Of a stretch of DNA of 64,000 nucleotides, positions 44,633-52,322 are shown piece after piece (positions within the stretch are counted from its first letter, which is position 1; every line of letters starts with the position of its first letter). The stretch spans positions 1-64,000 of the forward strand of contig JADHPT010000005.1 in NCBI GenBank assembly GCA_016778305.1. Reading direction: 5' to 3'. Position numbers and translations under genes: made by a program. A model generated the notes under the pieces. The model was not told the DNA's origin and did not search any database. It worked only from the letters and a program-made list of their open reading frames with translations. This DNA is from Candidatus Poseidonia sp. (GTDB taxonomy: Archaea; Thermoplasmatota; Poseidoniia; Poseidoniales; Poseidoniaceae).

Positions 44633-45793
44633 TCAGGCGCTTGCACCGATGCCAGAGGCAAGTTGGCGAGCAGTCAATGGCTTTTCAGCCACCCATTGTT
44701 GTTCGAACATTGCCTTGAGGTCCTCTTCGTCTTGAGCGGTTGGGAAGTGGTTGTGCATGTAGGTCTCCCACGCTGCATCATCACCCTCGAAAGCCACGCC
44801 TTCAACGGTCATGCGTTGACGCTTGAAGTGCCCAATTTCACGGTGGAAATTCTCGTGTGGAACGTAGAGCTTCGTGCTGCCTTCTGGAAGGTAGCCGTTG
44901 AGTTTCTCAACCTCGCGAACGATTTCGTCGTGGTAGTGCTGTCGAGCTTCTTCGTTGAGTGTTTCTTTGGAAACTTCGAGATCTGCTTCGAGTTTCTTTC
45001 GCTCATCCCAGCGTCCTTTGATTCCCCAAACATAGGCCCAGTGGGCAGATGAGGATTCATCGACACCGAAGAGGTCGTGTGCAGTGGAGACCCACTTGTT
45101 GATGTAGCGTTGCAGCATGTCAAGAGGGATGACGCCAGCCTTGATGATACGGCGCAATCCGTTGGAACCAGTACCAAGGTGGAAGGATTCCTCCTTGAGC
45201 ATGGGGCCCATACTGGCAGCGAGTGGCTTGAAGGCTGATGTTGAGAGCATACCGAGTTGGAATTTTCCATCACGGTCCACAAACATGGTGTAGCAGAAGA
45301 AGTCCAGCCAGTGTGGCATGGGTCGGTTGAAGGCTCCCAGGAGGCGATCTCCGTCCTGTGCGTTACGCTCGAGAAGTTTTTGTGCCTCTCGTCGTCCTTG
45401 TTGGCCGAAATAGGTCATGAGGAGATAGGCCATTTGCCATCCGTGGCGTTGTTCTTCAGCCATGATTCGTGCTGCAGCATAGCGGTCGTAATCGGTTGGA
45501 GCGGTCGCCAGTAGGTGTCGTTGTTGCTCAACTGAAGCGAATTCAGTATCACCTTGAACGGTAATCATACTAACGAGGGCGTCTCTCATGCTTTGATGCG
45601 GGACTTGGAGAGAGCGTTCCCATTTGGCACGTCCCGTGTAATCACCGTACTCGATGAGGTCACCAGCACGTTCCCAGTCGAATTGAATGGAGAGGTCGAA
45701 ATCTCCCATCCACTCACGCTTGTAGCCGACATTGTCTTGCCAGGCTTTGAAGTTCTCAATCCAGTCGTCCCAGGTCTTCGGTAGGTTGTCCAT
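44633..45793 (-). CDS. PaaA/BoxB-like ferritin-type diiron oxygenase
   Basis: 386 residues, a little shorter than BoxB (about 470) and longer than PaaA (about 310-330). The diiron carboxylate pattern is visible: an early Glu in SVEQQRHLL/YDRYAAARIMAEEQRHGWQM (ExxH) and a second ExxH in LKEESFHLGTG. In BoxB and PaaA this site epoxidises benzoyl- or phenylacetyl-CoA. Whether this archaeal protein uses aromatic CoA esters is inference. A TATA element (GGTATAAGC on the minus strand) lies about 25 bases before the ATG, giving a near-leaderless mRNA. It leads the operon with an unknown protein, a transporter and a dehydrogenase. Confidence 0.75.
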   Translation of the reverse strand: MDNLPKTWDDWIENFKAWQDNVGYKREWMGDFDLSIQFDWERAGDLIEYGDYTGRAKWERSLQVPHQSMRDALVSMITVQGDTEFASVEQQRHLLATAPTDYDRYAAARIMAEEQRHGWQMAYLLMTYFGQQGRREAQKLLERNAQDGDRLLGAFNRPMPHWLDFFCYTMFVDRDGKFQLGMLSTSAFKPLAASMGPMLKEESFHLGTGSNGLRRIIKAGVIPLDMLQRYINKWVSTAHDLFGVDESSSAHWAYVWGIKGRWDERKKLEADLEVSKETLNEEARQHYHDEIVREVEKLNGYLPEGSTKLYVPHENFHREIGHFKRQRMTVEGVAFEGDDAAWETYMHNHFPTAQDEEDLKAMFEQQWVAEKPLTARQLASGIGASA

Positions 45794-45808
45794 GTTAGGG
45801 TGTAGTCG

Positions 45809-45860
45809 GCGACCTGCTTATACCCTTTACGAACATGTTCGCCTGAACATGTTAGGGGCT
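45809..45860 (-). promoter_or_regulatory. Promoter and operator of the oxygenase operon
   Basis: Between the HTH-10 gene and the oxygenase gene is a TATA box (GTATAAGC on the minus strand, near 45816-45824). Upstream of it are a perfect palindrome GAACATGTTC at 45831-45840 and a half-matching GAACATGTTAGG at 45845-45856, spaced 14 bases centre to centre. A third CATGTTAGG stands at 45791-45799, over the start codon. The repeats sit where an activator binds upstream of the TFB/TBP site. Confidence 0.55.
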
Positions 45861-46475
45861 TTGCCGACGAATCTCGTCGGTGAAGGCATGAAACACCGCT
45901 GACTCAATGCGTTGGAGTTGATTTGAAAGGGTCGACTTCGCAATGTTAAGCAAGCCCGCCAACTCCGTCAGATTGATGCGACGGGGGACGTCCCAGTATC
46001 CTTCGCGCGATGCCGCTTCAAAGACCTCACGTTGGCGTGGCGTCAAAAGTCGTGGACCCGTGCTCCTCGTCGATAGCAGTCGGTGCGGGATCTCATCGGA
46101 ACGGAATCGATTGATCAGGTCTCGCATCTGTTCACGATGCCCTTCGACCGTCCACTCAACCCATCCGTCCCGTACCTCGAAGGGCGTTCGTGGAACGACG
46201 CCCAAGTCGATCAACGGGCGAAGAAAACCACCTCCACCCGCAGAGATGTCGACGTTGAAATAACCGTCTTCGAGGGGGGTCAATCTGTCAATTCCTTCAT
46301 GCTGTGTGATGGTTTCGTCAAGTGGCACGTTTGCCCAACAACGAGCAGTCCCTCGCCCTTTCCCTAGGGGCATGTGTTGTTCAATTCGTAAGGTTGCCTT
46401 CGGATGAATTCGAGTCACATCACCGGCCCAATGCCCTTCTGGTAAGCGGACATCAATGCGCAGTTGTTGTGCCAT
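45852..46475 (-). CDS. HTH-10 (Bat-type) transcription regulator
   Basis: 207 residues. The C-terminal domain is the archaeal bacterio-opsin activator-type HTH: LTPRQREVFEAASREGYWDVPRR, then INLTELAGLLNIAKSTLSNQLQRIE. The N-terminal 140 residues form a beta-rich, possibly ligand-binding domain (GGGGFLRPLIDLG, VRDGWVEWTVEG). It reads in the same direction as moaE-moaC-glpX (12 bases after glpX). It lies just upstream of the oxygenase operon and its palindromic sites, making it the obvious candidate regulator. Confidence 0.85.
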   Translation of the reverse strand: MAQQLRIDVRLPEGHWAGDVTRIHPKATLRIEQHMPLGKGRGTARCWANVPLDETITQHEGIDRLTPLEDGYFNVDISAGGGGFLRPLIDLGVVPRTPFEVRDGWVEWTVEGHREQMRDLINRFRSDEIPHRLLSTRSTGPRLLTPRQREVFEAASREGYWDVPRRINLTELAGLLNIAKSTLSNQLQRIESAVFHAFTDEIRRQSP

Positions 46476-46487
46476 GCTTCTGTCCCT

Positions 46488-47477
46488 CTATGCCAGCGTC
46501 CGGGGGCGAACTTCTTGGTTTTGGACCACGGTTTTTCGGCTGACGTCGATCAATTCATTGAACGTGGTCGTCGTGCTTTCGCCAAGTATGGCTCCGGGGA
46601 GATAGCCATCACAAACACCAGAGGCAGCGAATACAGCATCTTCACTCTGACAGAGGTCATGTGCTTTCCACAATCGTGTTAGGTCATCGTTGACCATCGT
46701 TTCTGCTCGTGCCTCTTCTTCATCTGAGCGGAAGACAAGACGGCCTTCAAACAGTCCACCTAGGCCACGAATCGCAGTAGCTGAAATAACGCCCTCAGGT
46801 GCAGCACCGATTCCCATGAGCATGTCATAGGGCCCCTCGCTCTTGGCTGCCCAAATAGCGCCTGAGACATCGCCGTCTCCAAGAAGGTCGAGTTGAGCAC
46901 CCGTTGCACGGATTTCTTTGAACAGGTCGTGATGGCGCTCTCGGTCCAACGCGATGATGCGAACATCTTCTGCTTTGCAATCGAGAACATGCATCGCTTG
47001 TTCAATGTTGTAAGTGGCTCCACCGTCGAGAGCGACATGGTCTGCCAACAGCGGTCCGGTTGCTAATTTGTCCATGTAGCAATCGGGTGCGTGCAGCAAG
47101 GCCCCTCGTGGAGCTGCAGCGAGTACTGCGATGGAGTTTGGAGTATTGTCTGCACAATTATTGGTGCATTCCAAGGGGTCGACGGCGATGTCAATCATCG
47201 GGGCTCCTTCCTGTCCGATCATCGAACCCAATTGCTCGCCGATGTAGAGCATGGGTGCTTCGTCACGTTCTCCCTCGCCGATGGCGACACGTCCGTCAAA
47301 AGGAACGGCGTCAAAGGTACGACGCATGGCTTCAACCGCAGCATCATCAGCTGCATTTTTGTCACCCTTGCCGCGCCATGCAGCGCTTGCAATAGCGGCT
47401 TGGTCAACCGCTTCGAGGAAATGGTGCGATAGGTCCGTGGTCATGCCCATGTGCGCAGGGACTCGCGGCAATGCCAT
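46488..47477 (-). CDS. glpX: Fructose-1,6-bisphosphatase, class II (GlpX type)
   Basis: 329 residues. It dephosphorylates fructose-1,6-bisphosphate in gluconeogenesis. Metal-site segments GRVAIGEGERDEAPMLYIGE and DIAVDPLECTN (usually DPLEGT) match the GlpX class; substrate-site residues in GLGGLFEGRLVFRSDEEEA are seen. Class II FBPase is mainly bacterial. It follows moaC directly (3 bases apart) in the run moaE-moaC-glpX-HTH-10. Possible internal starts at residues 10 and 12. Confidence 0.9.
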   Translation of the reverse strand: MALPRVPAHMGMTTDLSHHFLEAVDQAAIASAAWRGKGDKNAADDAAVEAMRRTFDAVPFDGRVAIGEGERDEAPMLYIGEQLGSMIGQEGAPMIDIAVDPLECTNNCADNTPNSIAVLAAAPRGALLHAPDCYMDKLATGPLLADHVALDGGATYNIEQAMHVLDCKAEDVRIIALDRERHHDLFKEIRATGAQLDLLGDGDVSGAIWAAKSEGPYDMLMGIGAAPEGVISATAIRGLGGLFEGRLVFRSDEEEARAETMVNDDLTRLWKAHDLCQSEDAVFAASGVCDGYLPGAILGESTTTTFNELIDVSRKTVVQNQEVRPRTLA

Positions 47478-47480
47478 GAA

Positions 47481-47942
47481 TCAAGCGGTTGATGAGCCTT
47501 TGAATTTCTCAACCACACAGAGATCTGTGAGCATGGCAGTGGGGTATTGTCCATCGTGATCTTTTTCCGATGATTTCACCATGTCAAAGGCACACAAGAG
47601 GCCTGCTGCAACACCAGTAAGGGCCTCCATCTCAATGCCCGTTTTGTAGTGGGCAGACACCTCAACTTGACACCAAAGATCGTTGCCCTCCCACGTCCAT
47701 TCGACCTTCGTTCCTTCCAGGGGAATCGGATGGCAATGTGGGATAATACGCGGTGTATCTTTGACGGCCTGAATGGCTGCTATGGTCGAGGCTTCCATGA
47801 CATTCCCTTTCTTGATGTCTCCGTCAACAATGGCTTGTTTGGTAGAGGCCTGAAGGCACAGTCTTCCCTTCGCCATCGCCCTTCGTTCGACGATTGGTTT
47901 CCCTCCGATTTCAACGATTCCTTCGATGCTTGTTTTGTTCAT
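47481..47942 (-). CDS. moaC: Cyclic pyranopterin monophosphate synthase MoaC
   Basis: 153 residues from the ATG at 47940-47942, the usual size. It converts the MoaA product to cyclic pyranopterin monophosphate for molybdenum cofactor. KGNVMEASTIAAIQAVKDTPRIIPHCHPI and VSAHYKTGIEMEALTGV, with CAFDMVKSSEKDHDGQYP, are the conserved blocks. The ATG overlaps the end of moaE. The cofactor route suggests molybdoenzymes elsewhere in the genome, since none is encoded here. Confidence 0.93.
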   Translation of the reverse strand: MNKTSIEGIVEIGGKPIVERRAMAKGRLCLQASTKQAIVDGDIKKGNVMEASTIAAIQAVKDTPRIIPHCHPIPLEGTKVEWTWEGNDLWCQVEVSAHYKTGIEMEALTGVAAGLLCAFDMVKSSEKDHDGQYPTAMLTDLCVVEKFKGSSTA

Positions 47943-48364
47943 CCTAATCCCTCTTTCCATGTCGTTCCTAACGGTGTGACTTCTTTCTTCCAAATGGGCG
48001 CCTGGCGTTTCAGTTCATCGATGAGCCACGAACAGGCTTCAAAGGCTTCCTTGCGATGTGGACTAGCAACATGAATGGCTACGATGGGTTCTCCCGGTCC
48101 AACCGCACCCGTGCGGTGTGCCATTGCTACTCCGTGAAGACCGTAGGTCGATACCGCATCGGTTGCGAGGTCGAGCAGGACTGGGCGTAGTTGGTCATGC
48201 CACGCATCAAATTCCAGACGAAGAATTTCTGTTCCCTGATCAATTCCGCGAGTCAATCCAACAAAACTGACCACAGCTCCGCAACCTTCGGTGTTGAGTT
48301 GCTGAAGCAAGGCCTCTGGGTCGAGCACGGTTCGTGCTTCTTCAACCACGATATGCTCGGCCAT
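47939..48364 (-). CDS. moaE: Molybdopterin synthase catalytic subunit MoaE
   Basis: 141 residues from the ATG at 48362-48364. It adds sulfur to cyclic pyranopterin with MoaD. The GAVVSFVGLTRG core, AMAHRTGAVGPGEPIVAIHVASPHRKEAF and the substrate lysines of PIWKKEVTP are standard. MoaD is not adjacent. The stop overlaps moaC's ATG by 4 bases. The start faces the divergent FAD-dependent oxidoreductase gene across a 51-bp gap. Confidence 0.93.
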   Translation of the reverse strand: MAEHIVVEEARTVLDPEALLQQLNTEGCGAVVSFVGLTRGIDQGTEILRLEFDAWHDQLRPVLLDLATDAVSTYGLHGVAMAHRTGAVGPGEPIVAIHVASPHRKEAFEACSWLIDELKRQAPIWKKEVTPLGTTWKEGLG

Positions 48365-48415
48365 GGTCCTACGACGAGAACACATCATTCAAACCTCACG
48401 CCTCCATGGCATACC

Positions 48416-49699
48416 ATGGCCGAGGCTGCAAGCCACCACCCTCCCGTCCACATCATGGGCGCTGGCTTGTCAGGGTTGGCCGCAGCAACCTTGCTCGCGA
48501 GAGCCGGCCGTGAGGTCCACGTCCATGACATACGACAGGATTCAGGTGCTCGCTTTGACGGAGATTTCCAAGCCTTGGAAAACTGGAGCATGGATGAAGA
48601 TTTTTTTGAACAACTCAATGAATGGGGCCTCGCCCCCTCGAGTTTCAAAGCCACGACCTTCGACACCGTAGACCTCATTCACCCTGACGATGTCATCACG
48701 CAAGCAAGGACATCGGGTGTGGCATACAGGATCGTCGAGCGTGGTACTTCGGATCACGCCATCGACCAAGGCTTCAAGCGACAGGCGATCGAAGCCGGGG
48801 CGACCATCCACTACGGCTCTCGAGTCAAAGAGGAAGACTGCACCATCATCGCGTGCGGCCCGAAGGGGACCTCTGCAGTAGCCTACGGAGAGATGTTCAA
48901 AACAGACCATCCCAACCATATTGCGTTTCAATTGAACGATAAATTGGCACCAGGTTCCTATTCGTACCTCATCATCATCGATGGAGTTGGCCTGATATGC
49001 ACCTGCTTATGGCGCAAGCAACGAAAAAGTGAGCGCTTTCTCAATGAGACCATTGCTTGGTATGAACGACATTACCCAGACTTGAATCGTCAACCAATCA
49101 AACGCGTGGGGGGAAAGGGAGATTTTACGATCAACCAGCACTACAAACAAGACGGCCGGTATTATGTTGGCGAATCCGGTGGATTACAGGATTTCATGTG
49201 GGGCTTTGGAATGCGTATGGCGGTTTGGTCAGGCGTACTTGCAGCCCGTGACATCTTAGGCGAAGGTGATTATGAGCGCGACGTACGCCGCTATTTGATG
49301 CCATATGTGCGTACCAGTGTAGCGAATCGCTGGTTGATGAACCGTGTAGGTGACCGCATGTTCAAACGGATGTGCAAGGCGTGGATGAAGGATCAAAACA
49401 AGCGTGGAGATGGCCTGATTTGGATTGGTAAATTATTCCGTCCGACACTGTTGAAACGCCTTCTGTATCGCTTGGTGAGTCCGTTCATGCTGGTCAAAGA
49501 CGACAAGGCGATGGGTCGTGGAGTACGCCGTCTTCCCTTCCGCCCAGCATTGAAGCGAGACCACTGGGAACCATCGGATGAAGCAAAGGCCATTGGAGAG
49601 CAGTGGAAACAAGTTCGTCGCCAAGGTGGCCATGTATCCTTTGCAAACGACAACGAACCTGAAGTCCAAGTGCAAGAAAAGGCAGCGATTTCTTCATAA
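48416..49699 (+). CDS. FAD-dependent oxidoreductase, geranylgeranyl-reductase-like
   Basis: 427 residues from the ATG at 48416; the longer frame upstream to 48191 runs antisense to moaE and is not coding. It opens with a Rossmann FAD-binding motif HIMGAGLSGLAAATLLARAG and ends its acceptor side with YYVGESGGLQDFMWGFGMRMAVWSG, as in geranylgeranyl reductases and halogenase-like monooxygenases. In archaea the family saturates the isoprenoid chains of membrane lipids, but the substrate here is not proven. The C-terminus is basic. It heads an operon with a crotonase and an aldolase. Confidence 0.75.
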   Translation: MAEAASHHPPVHIMGAGLSGLAAATLLARAGREVHVHDIRQDSGARFDGDFQALENWSMDEDFFEQLNEWGLAPSSFKATTFDTVDLIHPDDVITQARTSGVAYRIVERGTSDHAIDQGFKRQAIEAGATIHYGSRVKEEDCTIIACGPKGTSAVAYGEMFKTDHPNHIAFQLNDKLAPGSYSYLIIIDGVGLICTCLWRKQRKSERFLNETIAWYERHYPDLNRQPIKRVGGKGDFTINQHYKQDGRYYVGESGGLQDFMWGFGMRMAVWSGVLAARDILGEGDYERDVRRYLMPYVRTSVANRWLMNRVGDRMFKRMCKAWMKDQNKRGDGLIWIGKLFRPTLLKRLLYRLVSPFMLVKDDKAMGRGVRRLPFRPALKRDHWEPSDEAKAIGEQWKQVRRQGGHVSFANDNEPEVQVQEKAAISS

Positions 49700-49722
49700 T
49701 GCCTTCCCGTGTGGGTAGAGGT

Positions 49723-50589
49723 ATGAGCGACCTTTATGGATTGAAACTCGAACCGATGCCGAACCGTCTTGTCAATTACGGAGTGACAGACAATGGCATC
49801 GCTGTGATTGAACTAACCTCTGACTCAGCAGGAGCTCCTATTGAAGGAACCAACGACCGTTCACCCAACACCTACACTCACGGTATGATGCGTGACATCG
49901 ACGAAGCAATTGTCAAGGCACGTTTCGATGACAGCGTCACCTGCATCGTCCTCACTGGAAACGGCGCATCTTTCTTCTCAGCTGGTGCATCCATTCAGAT
50001 GCTCAACAGCGTCACACCTGGCTTCAAGTACAATTTCTGCCTTCACGCCAACGAGACCCTCTCTCGCCTCGAACAAACTTCAAAGCTCGTCGTCTGTGCT
50101 ATCAACGGACACGCAGTCGGCGGTGGCCTTGAAATCGCAATGGCTGCTGATATTCGCATCGCACGAAAGAACTCCGGAAAAGTCGGCCTACCTGAAATCA
50201 ACCTCGGCGTTCTCGCCGGGACTGGCGGTACGGCACGACTCACACGCCTCATCGGGAAGGCCAAGGCACTCGAAATGATGGTCACTGGCGAATTGATGTC
50301 CTTTGAGGACGCTCATGCTTGCAATCTCATCAATCACATTTGGGAAGGCGAAGCTGATGATTTCCGTCGTGACATCCTTGACTGGTGCAGTCAATTCACT
50401 CTGCCAAACAAGGCTGTCAAAGCAGTTGGCAACATCAAGCGGTCATGCCAAACGGGACCAGAAATTCCCTTCGAGTACCACCTTGCTCTCGAGCGAGAAC
50501 TCCAAGCGGCTCTCTTCAACAGCAACGACGCCAAAGAAGGCATCGCCGCTTACGTTGAGAAGCGTGTAGCAAACTTTACTGGCGAGTGA
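49723..50589 (+). CDS. Enoyl-CoA hydratase / crotonase-family protein
   Basis: 288 residues from the ATG at 49723. The crotonase signatures are SFFSAGASIQML, GHAVGGGLEIAMAADIRIAR (first Glu present) and VGLPEINLGVLAGTGGTARL (second Glu present), so it is a true hydratase-type active site. It sits between the FAD oxidoreductase and the aldolase with short gaps. Substrate class is unknown; fatty-acid or isoprenoid-CoA degradation would fit. Confidence 0.88.
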   Translation: MSDLYGLKLEPMPNRLVNYGVTDNGIAVIELTSDSAGAPIEGTNDRSPNTYTHGMMRDIDEAIVKARFDDSVTCIVLTGNGASFFSAGASIQMLNSVTPGFKYNFCLHANETLSRLEQTSKLVVCAINGHAVGGGLEIAMAADIRIARKNSGKVGLPEINLGVLAGTGGTARLTRLIGKAKALEMMVTGELMSFEDAHACNLINHIWEGEADDFRRDILDWCSQFTLPNKAVKAVGNIKRSCQTGPEIPFEYHLALERELQAALFNSNDAKEGIAAYVEKRVANFTGE

Positions 50590-50612
50590 ACACAATAATC
50601 GGGTTGAAAACG

Positions 50613-51539
50613 ATGTCTGAATTCCACGTACCGGGCGATGTGCCTGATGAATTGATTGAAACATATCTGGACAACCTTCGTGCCGCAACAGCAGGAACTG
50701 GGTCGATGAACCTCTTCGCTTGCGATCAAAAAATTGAACATTTGAATGACGACTTCTACGACGGGGGAATGTCTGTTCCACTCAGTTCCAACGATCCTGA
50801 GCACTTGTTTGAGATCGGAGCGAAGACCCACGAAGCAGGAACACTCGGCGTGCTTGCAGGCCAACTCGGTCTCGTCTCCATGTATGCAAGGGACCACCCT
50901 GAAATTCCTTATTTGGTCAAACTTAACTCCAAATCCCACATGGTCAAAACTGGACAACGAGATCCGGTCTCCCAGGCTCTTTGGGACATGGACGATGTGA
51001 TGTCCCTGATTCACAACGGGATCAACGTCGTCGGTATCGGCTACACCGTTTACATCGGAAGCGAATACGAGCATGAAATGCTCACTGAAGCGGCACAATT
51101 CATTCGGCAAGCTCACGAACAAGGCATGATCTCAGTCGTGTGGATGTATCCTCGTGGAAAAGCAGTTCCTGATGAGAAAGACCCGCAACTTATCGCTGGG
51201 GCAGCAGGCGTTGCAGCCTGTCTTGGTGCGGATTTCGCCAAAGTCAACTACCCCAAGGCATGGGAAGGTATGACACAGGCAGAGTCGTTCAAAGTCGCAG
51301 TAGAGGCTGCTGGCCGAACACGAATTATCTGCTCGGGAGGAGGAACTCTGCCTCCTCGAGAGTTCCTTCAACGCCTTCACGACCAAATCAACGTCTCTGG
51401 ATGCAAAGGCGCTGCTACTGGACGTAACATTCATCAAAAAGAAACTCAGGAAGCAGTCCGTATGACTGCAGCCTGCCACGCTATCATCTGTGACGGGGCA
51501 TCTGTTGACGAAGCTATGTCCATCTTCGAAGGAAATTGA
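50613..51539 (+). CDS. Class I aldolase of the DhnA/FbaB type
   Basis: 308 residues from the ATG at 50613 (the frame extends 27 bases upstream). TIM-barrel aldolase of the archaeal FbaB/DhnA kind. FACDQKIEHL near the N-terminus, the Schiff-base Lys expected in DFAKVNYPKAW, and a phosphate-site SGGGTLPPREF and GAATGRNIHQ near the C-terminus. Fructose-bisphosphate is the likely substrate, complementing glpX in gluconeogenesis, but related aldolases use other sugars or aromatic-pathway precursors. Confidence 0.8.
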   Translation: MSEFHVPGDVPDELIETYLDNLRAATAGTGSMNLFACDQKIEHLNDDFYDGGMSVPLSSNDPEHLFEIGAKTHEAGTLGVLAGQLGLVSMYARDHPEIPYLVKLNSKSHMVKTGQRDPVSQALWDMDDVMSLIHNGINVVGIGYTVYIGSEYEHEMLTEAAQFIRQAHEQGMISVVWMYPRGKAVPDEKDPQLIAGAAGVAACLGADFAKVNYPKAWEGMTQAESFKVAVEAAGRTRIICSGGGTLPPREFLQRLHDQINVSGCKGAATGRNIHQKETQEAVRMTAACHAIICDGASVDEAMSIFEGN

Positions 51540-51547
51540 ATCAATAC

Positions 51548-51596
51548 GTGCCTCGTTGATGAGGTTCAGGCACAAAGGTTGCTTTTGCCCTTTTTT
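51548..51596 (+). terminator. Hairpin and T-run after the aldolase gene
   Basis: GTGCCT (51548-51553) and AGGCAC (51568-51573) form a stem about 8 bases after the stop, followed by a T-rich stretch with TTTTTT at 51591-51596. This is typical of archaeal and bacterial termination zones. It marks the end of the plus-strand operon, before the convergent 106-residue winged-helix gene. Confidence 0.6.
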
Positions 51597-51728
51597 CTAT
51601 TCGACCCTGCCGCGTAGATCCAAAAACGTCGGGGCTTCATTGAAAGGAATTTCTAACGACAGGCATCCAACAATGATTGGTTCACAATTCGAGTAGCCTC
51701 GCATCGAGGCAGGGTCCCAGGTAAGGGC

Positions 51729-52049
51729 TCAGAGTTTGGTCCTACCGGTGGTGAAATTGCCTTCACTATTAACGATGATCGGTGTGCCTTCGATCCACTC
51801 TGGGCAATGTTCAGAAACCCAGTTTCGAGTGGCCCACTCGCAAATGTCGTAGCCTCCAGAGAGGACCCCAGAGCGCTTGATGTATCCGACCTTGACGATG
51901 TCTTTGTCCTTGGAGAGCACGTTGCCGAGTTGTTGACTGGTTGTGCCATGACGCATGGTGCTGTTGATGTATTCCAAAATCTCAGCGGTATTACGTGGTC
52001 GGTCGCCTAAAAATTTCTTGATTTTTTCACGGATGCGTGTTGTCTTCAT
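51729..52049 (-). CDS. Small winged-helix DNA-binding protein
   Basis: 106 residues with an N-terminal winged-helix pattern: RIREKIKKFLGDRPRNTAEILEYINSTMRHGTTSQQLGNVLSKD then a short beta wing (IVKVGYIKRSG). The C-terminal half has YDICEWATRNWVSEHCPEW and a basic tail. The family was not recognised. A perfect Shine-Dalgarno (AGGAGGAG) precedes the ATG at 52047-52049, and a TATA-like CCATTATAT (minus strand, near 52123-52131) lies about 75 bases upstream. It is divergent from the large winged-helix protein at 52323 and may cross-regulate it. Confidence 0.65.
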   Translation of the reverse strand: MKTTRIREKIKKFLGDRPRNTAEILEYINSTMRHGTTSQQLGNVLSKDKDIVKVGYIKRSGVLSGGYDICEWATRNWVSEHCPEWIEGTPIIVNSEGNFTTGRTKL

Positions 52050-52262
52050 GTTCTTCTCCTCCTGTCATTGATGTGGTGGCTCAAGTGGTATTGTGCCGCT
52101 GGTTTACAGGAGCGAGGCCGCTGATATAATGGTTCCTCCCTCGACCAACAATTTGGTTACACTTGATGATGAAATATAGGTGTTTTTTCTACATTAGTTC
52201 CGCGAGGAGTAAGTAAATGAACACTTCTCGAGTGGAAATATAGAACCAAATGTAACTATTAA

Positions 52263-52283
52263 ACTCTTCAAGAGTATAATTTA
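52263..52283 (+). promoter_or_regulatory. Promoter with palindromic operator before the 835-aa protein
   Basis: A 13-bp palindrome ACTCTTCAAGAGT (52263-52275) directly precedes an AT-rich TATA-like TATAATTTA (52275-52283), about 40-45 bases before the ATG at 52323. A regulator bound there would control TBP access. Further upstream an 8-codon reading frame with its own GAGGAG (ATG near 52218) and an inverted TTGGTTACA/TGTAAC pair occur in the same gap. Confidence 0.5.
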
Positions 52284-52322
52284 TCAAGCATGAAAATTAC
52301 GCCAAGTATGAGGTGACTGGTG

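Noticed and set aside
48191..48415. N-terminal extension of the FAD oxidoreductase
   Set aside because: The frame stays open but overlaps moaE in antisense. The Rossmann motif begins right after the ATG at 48416, so the extension is not coding.
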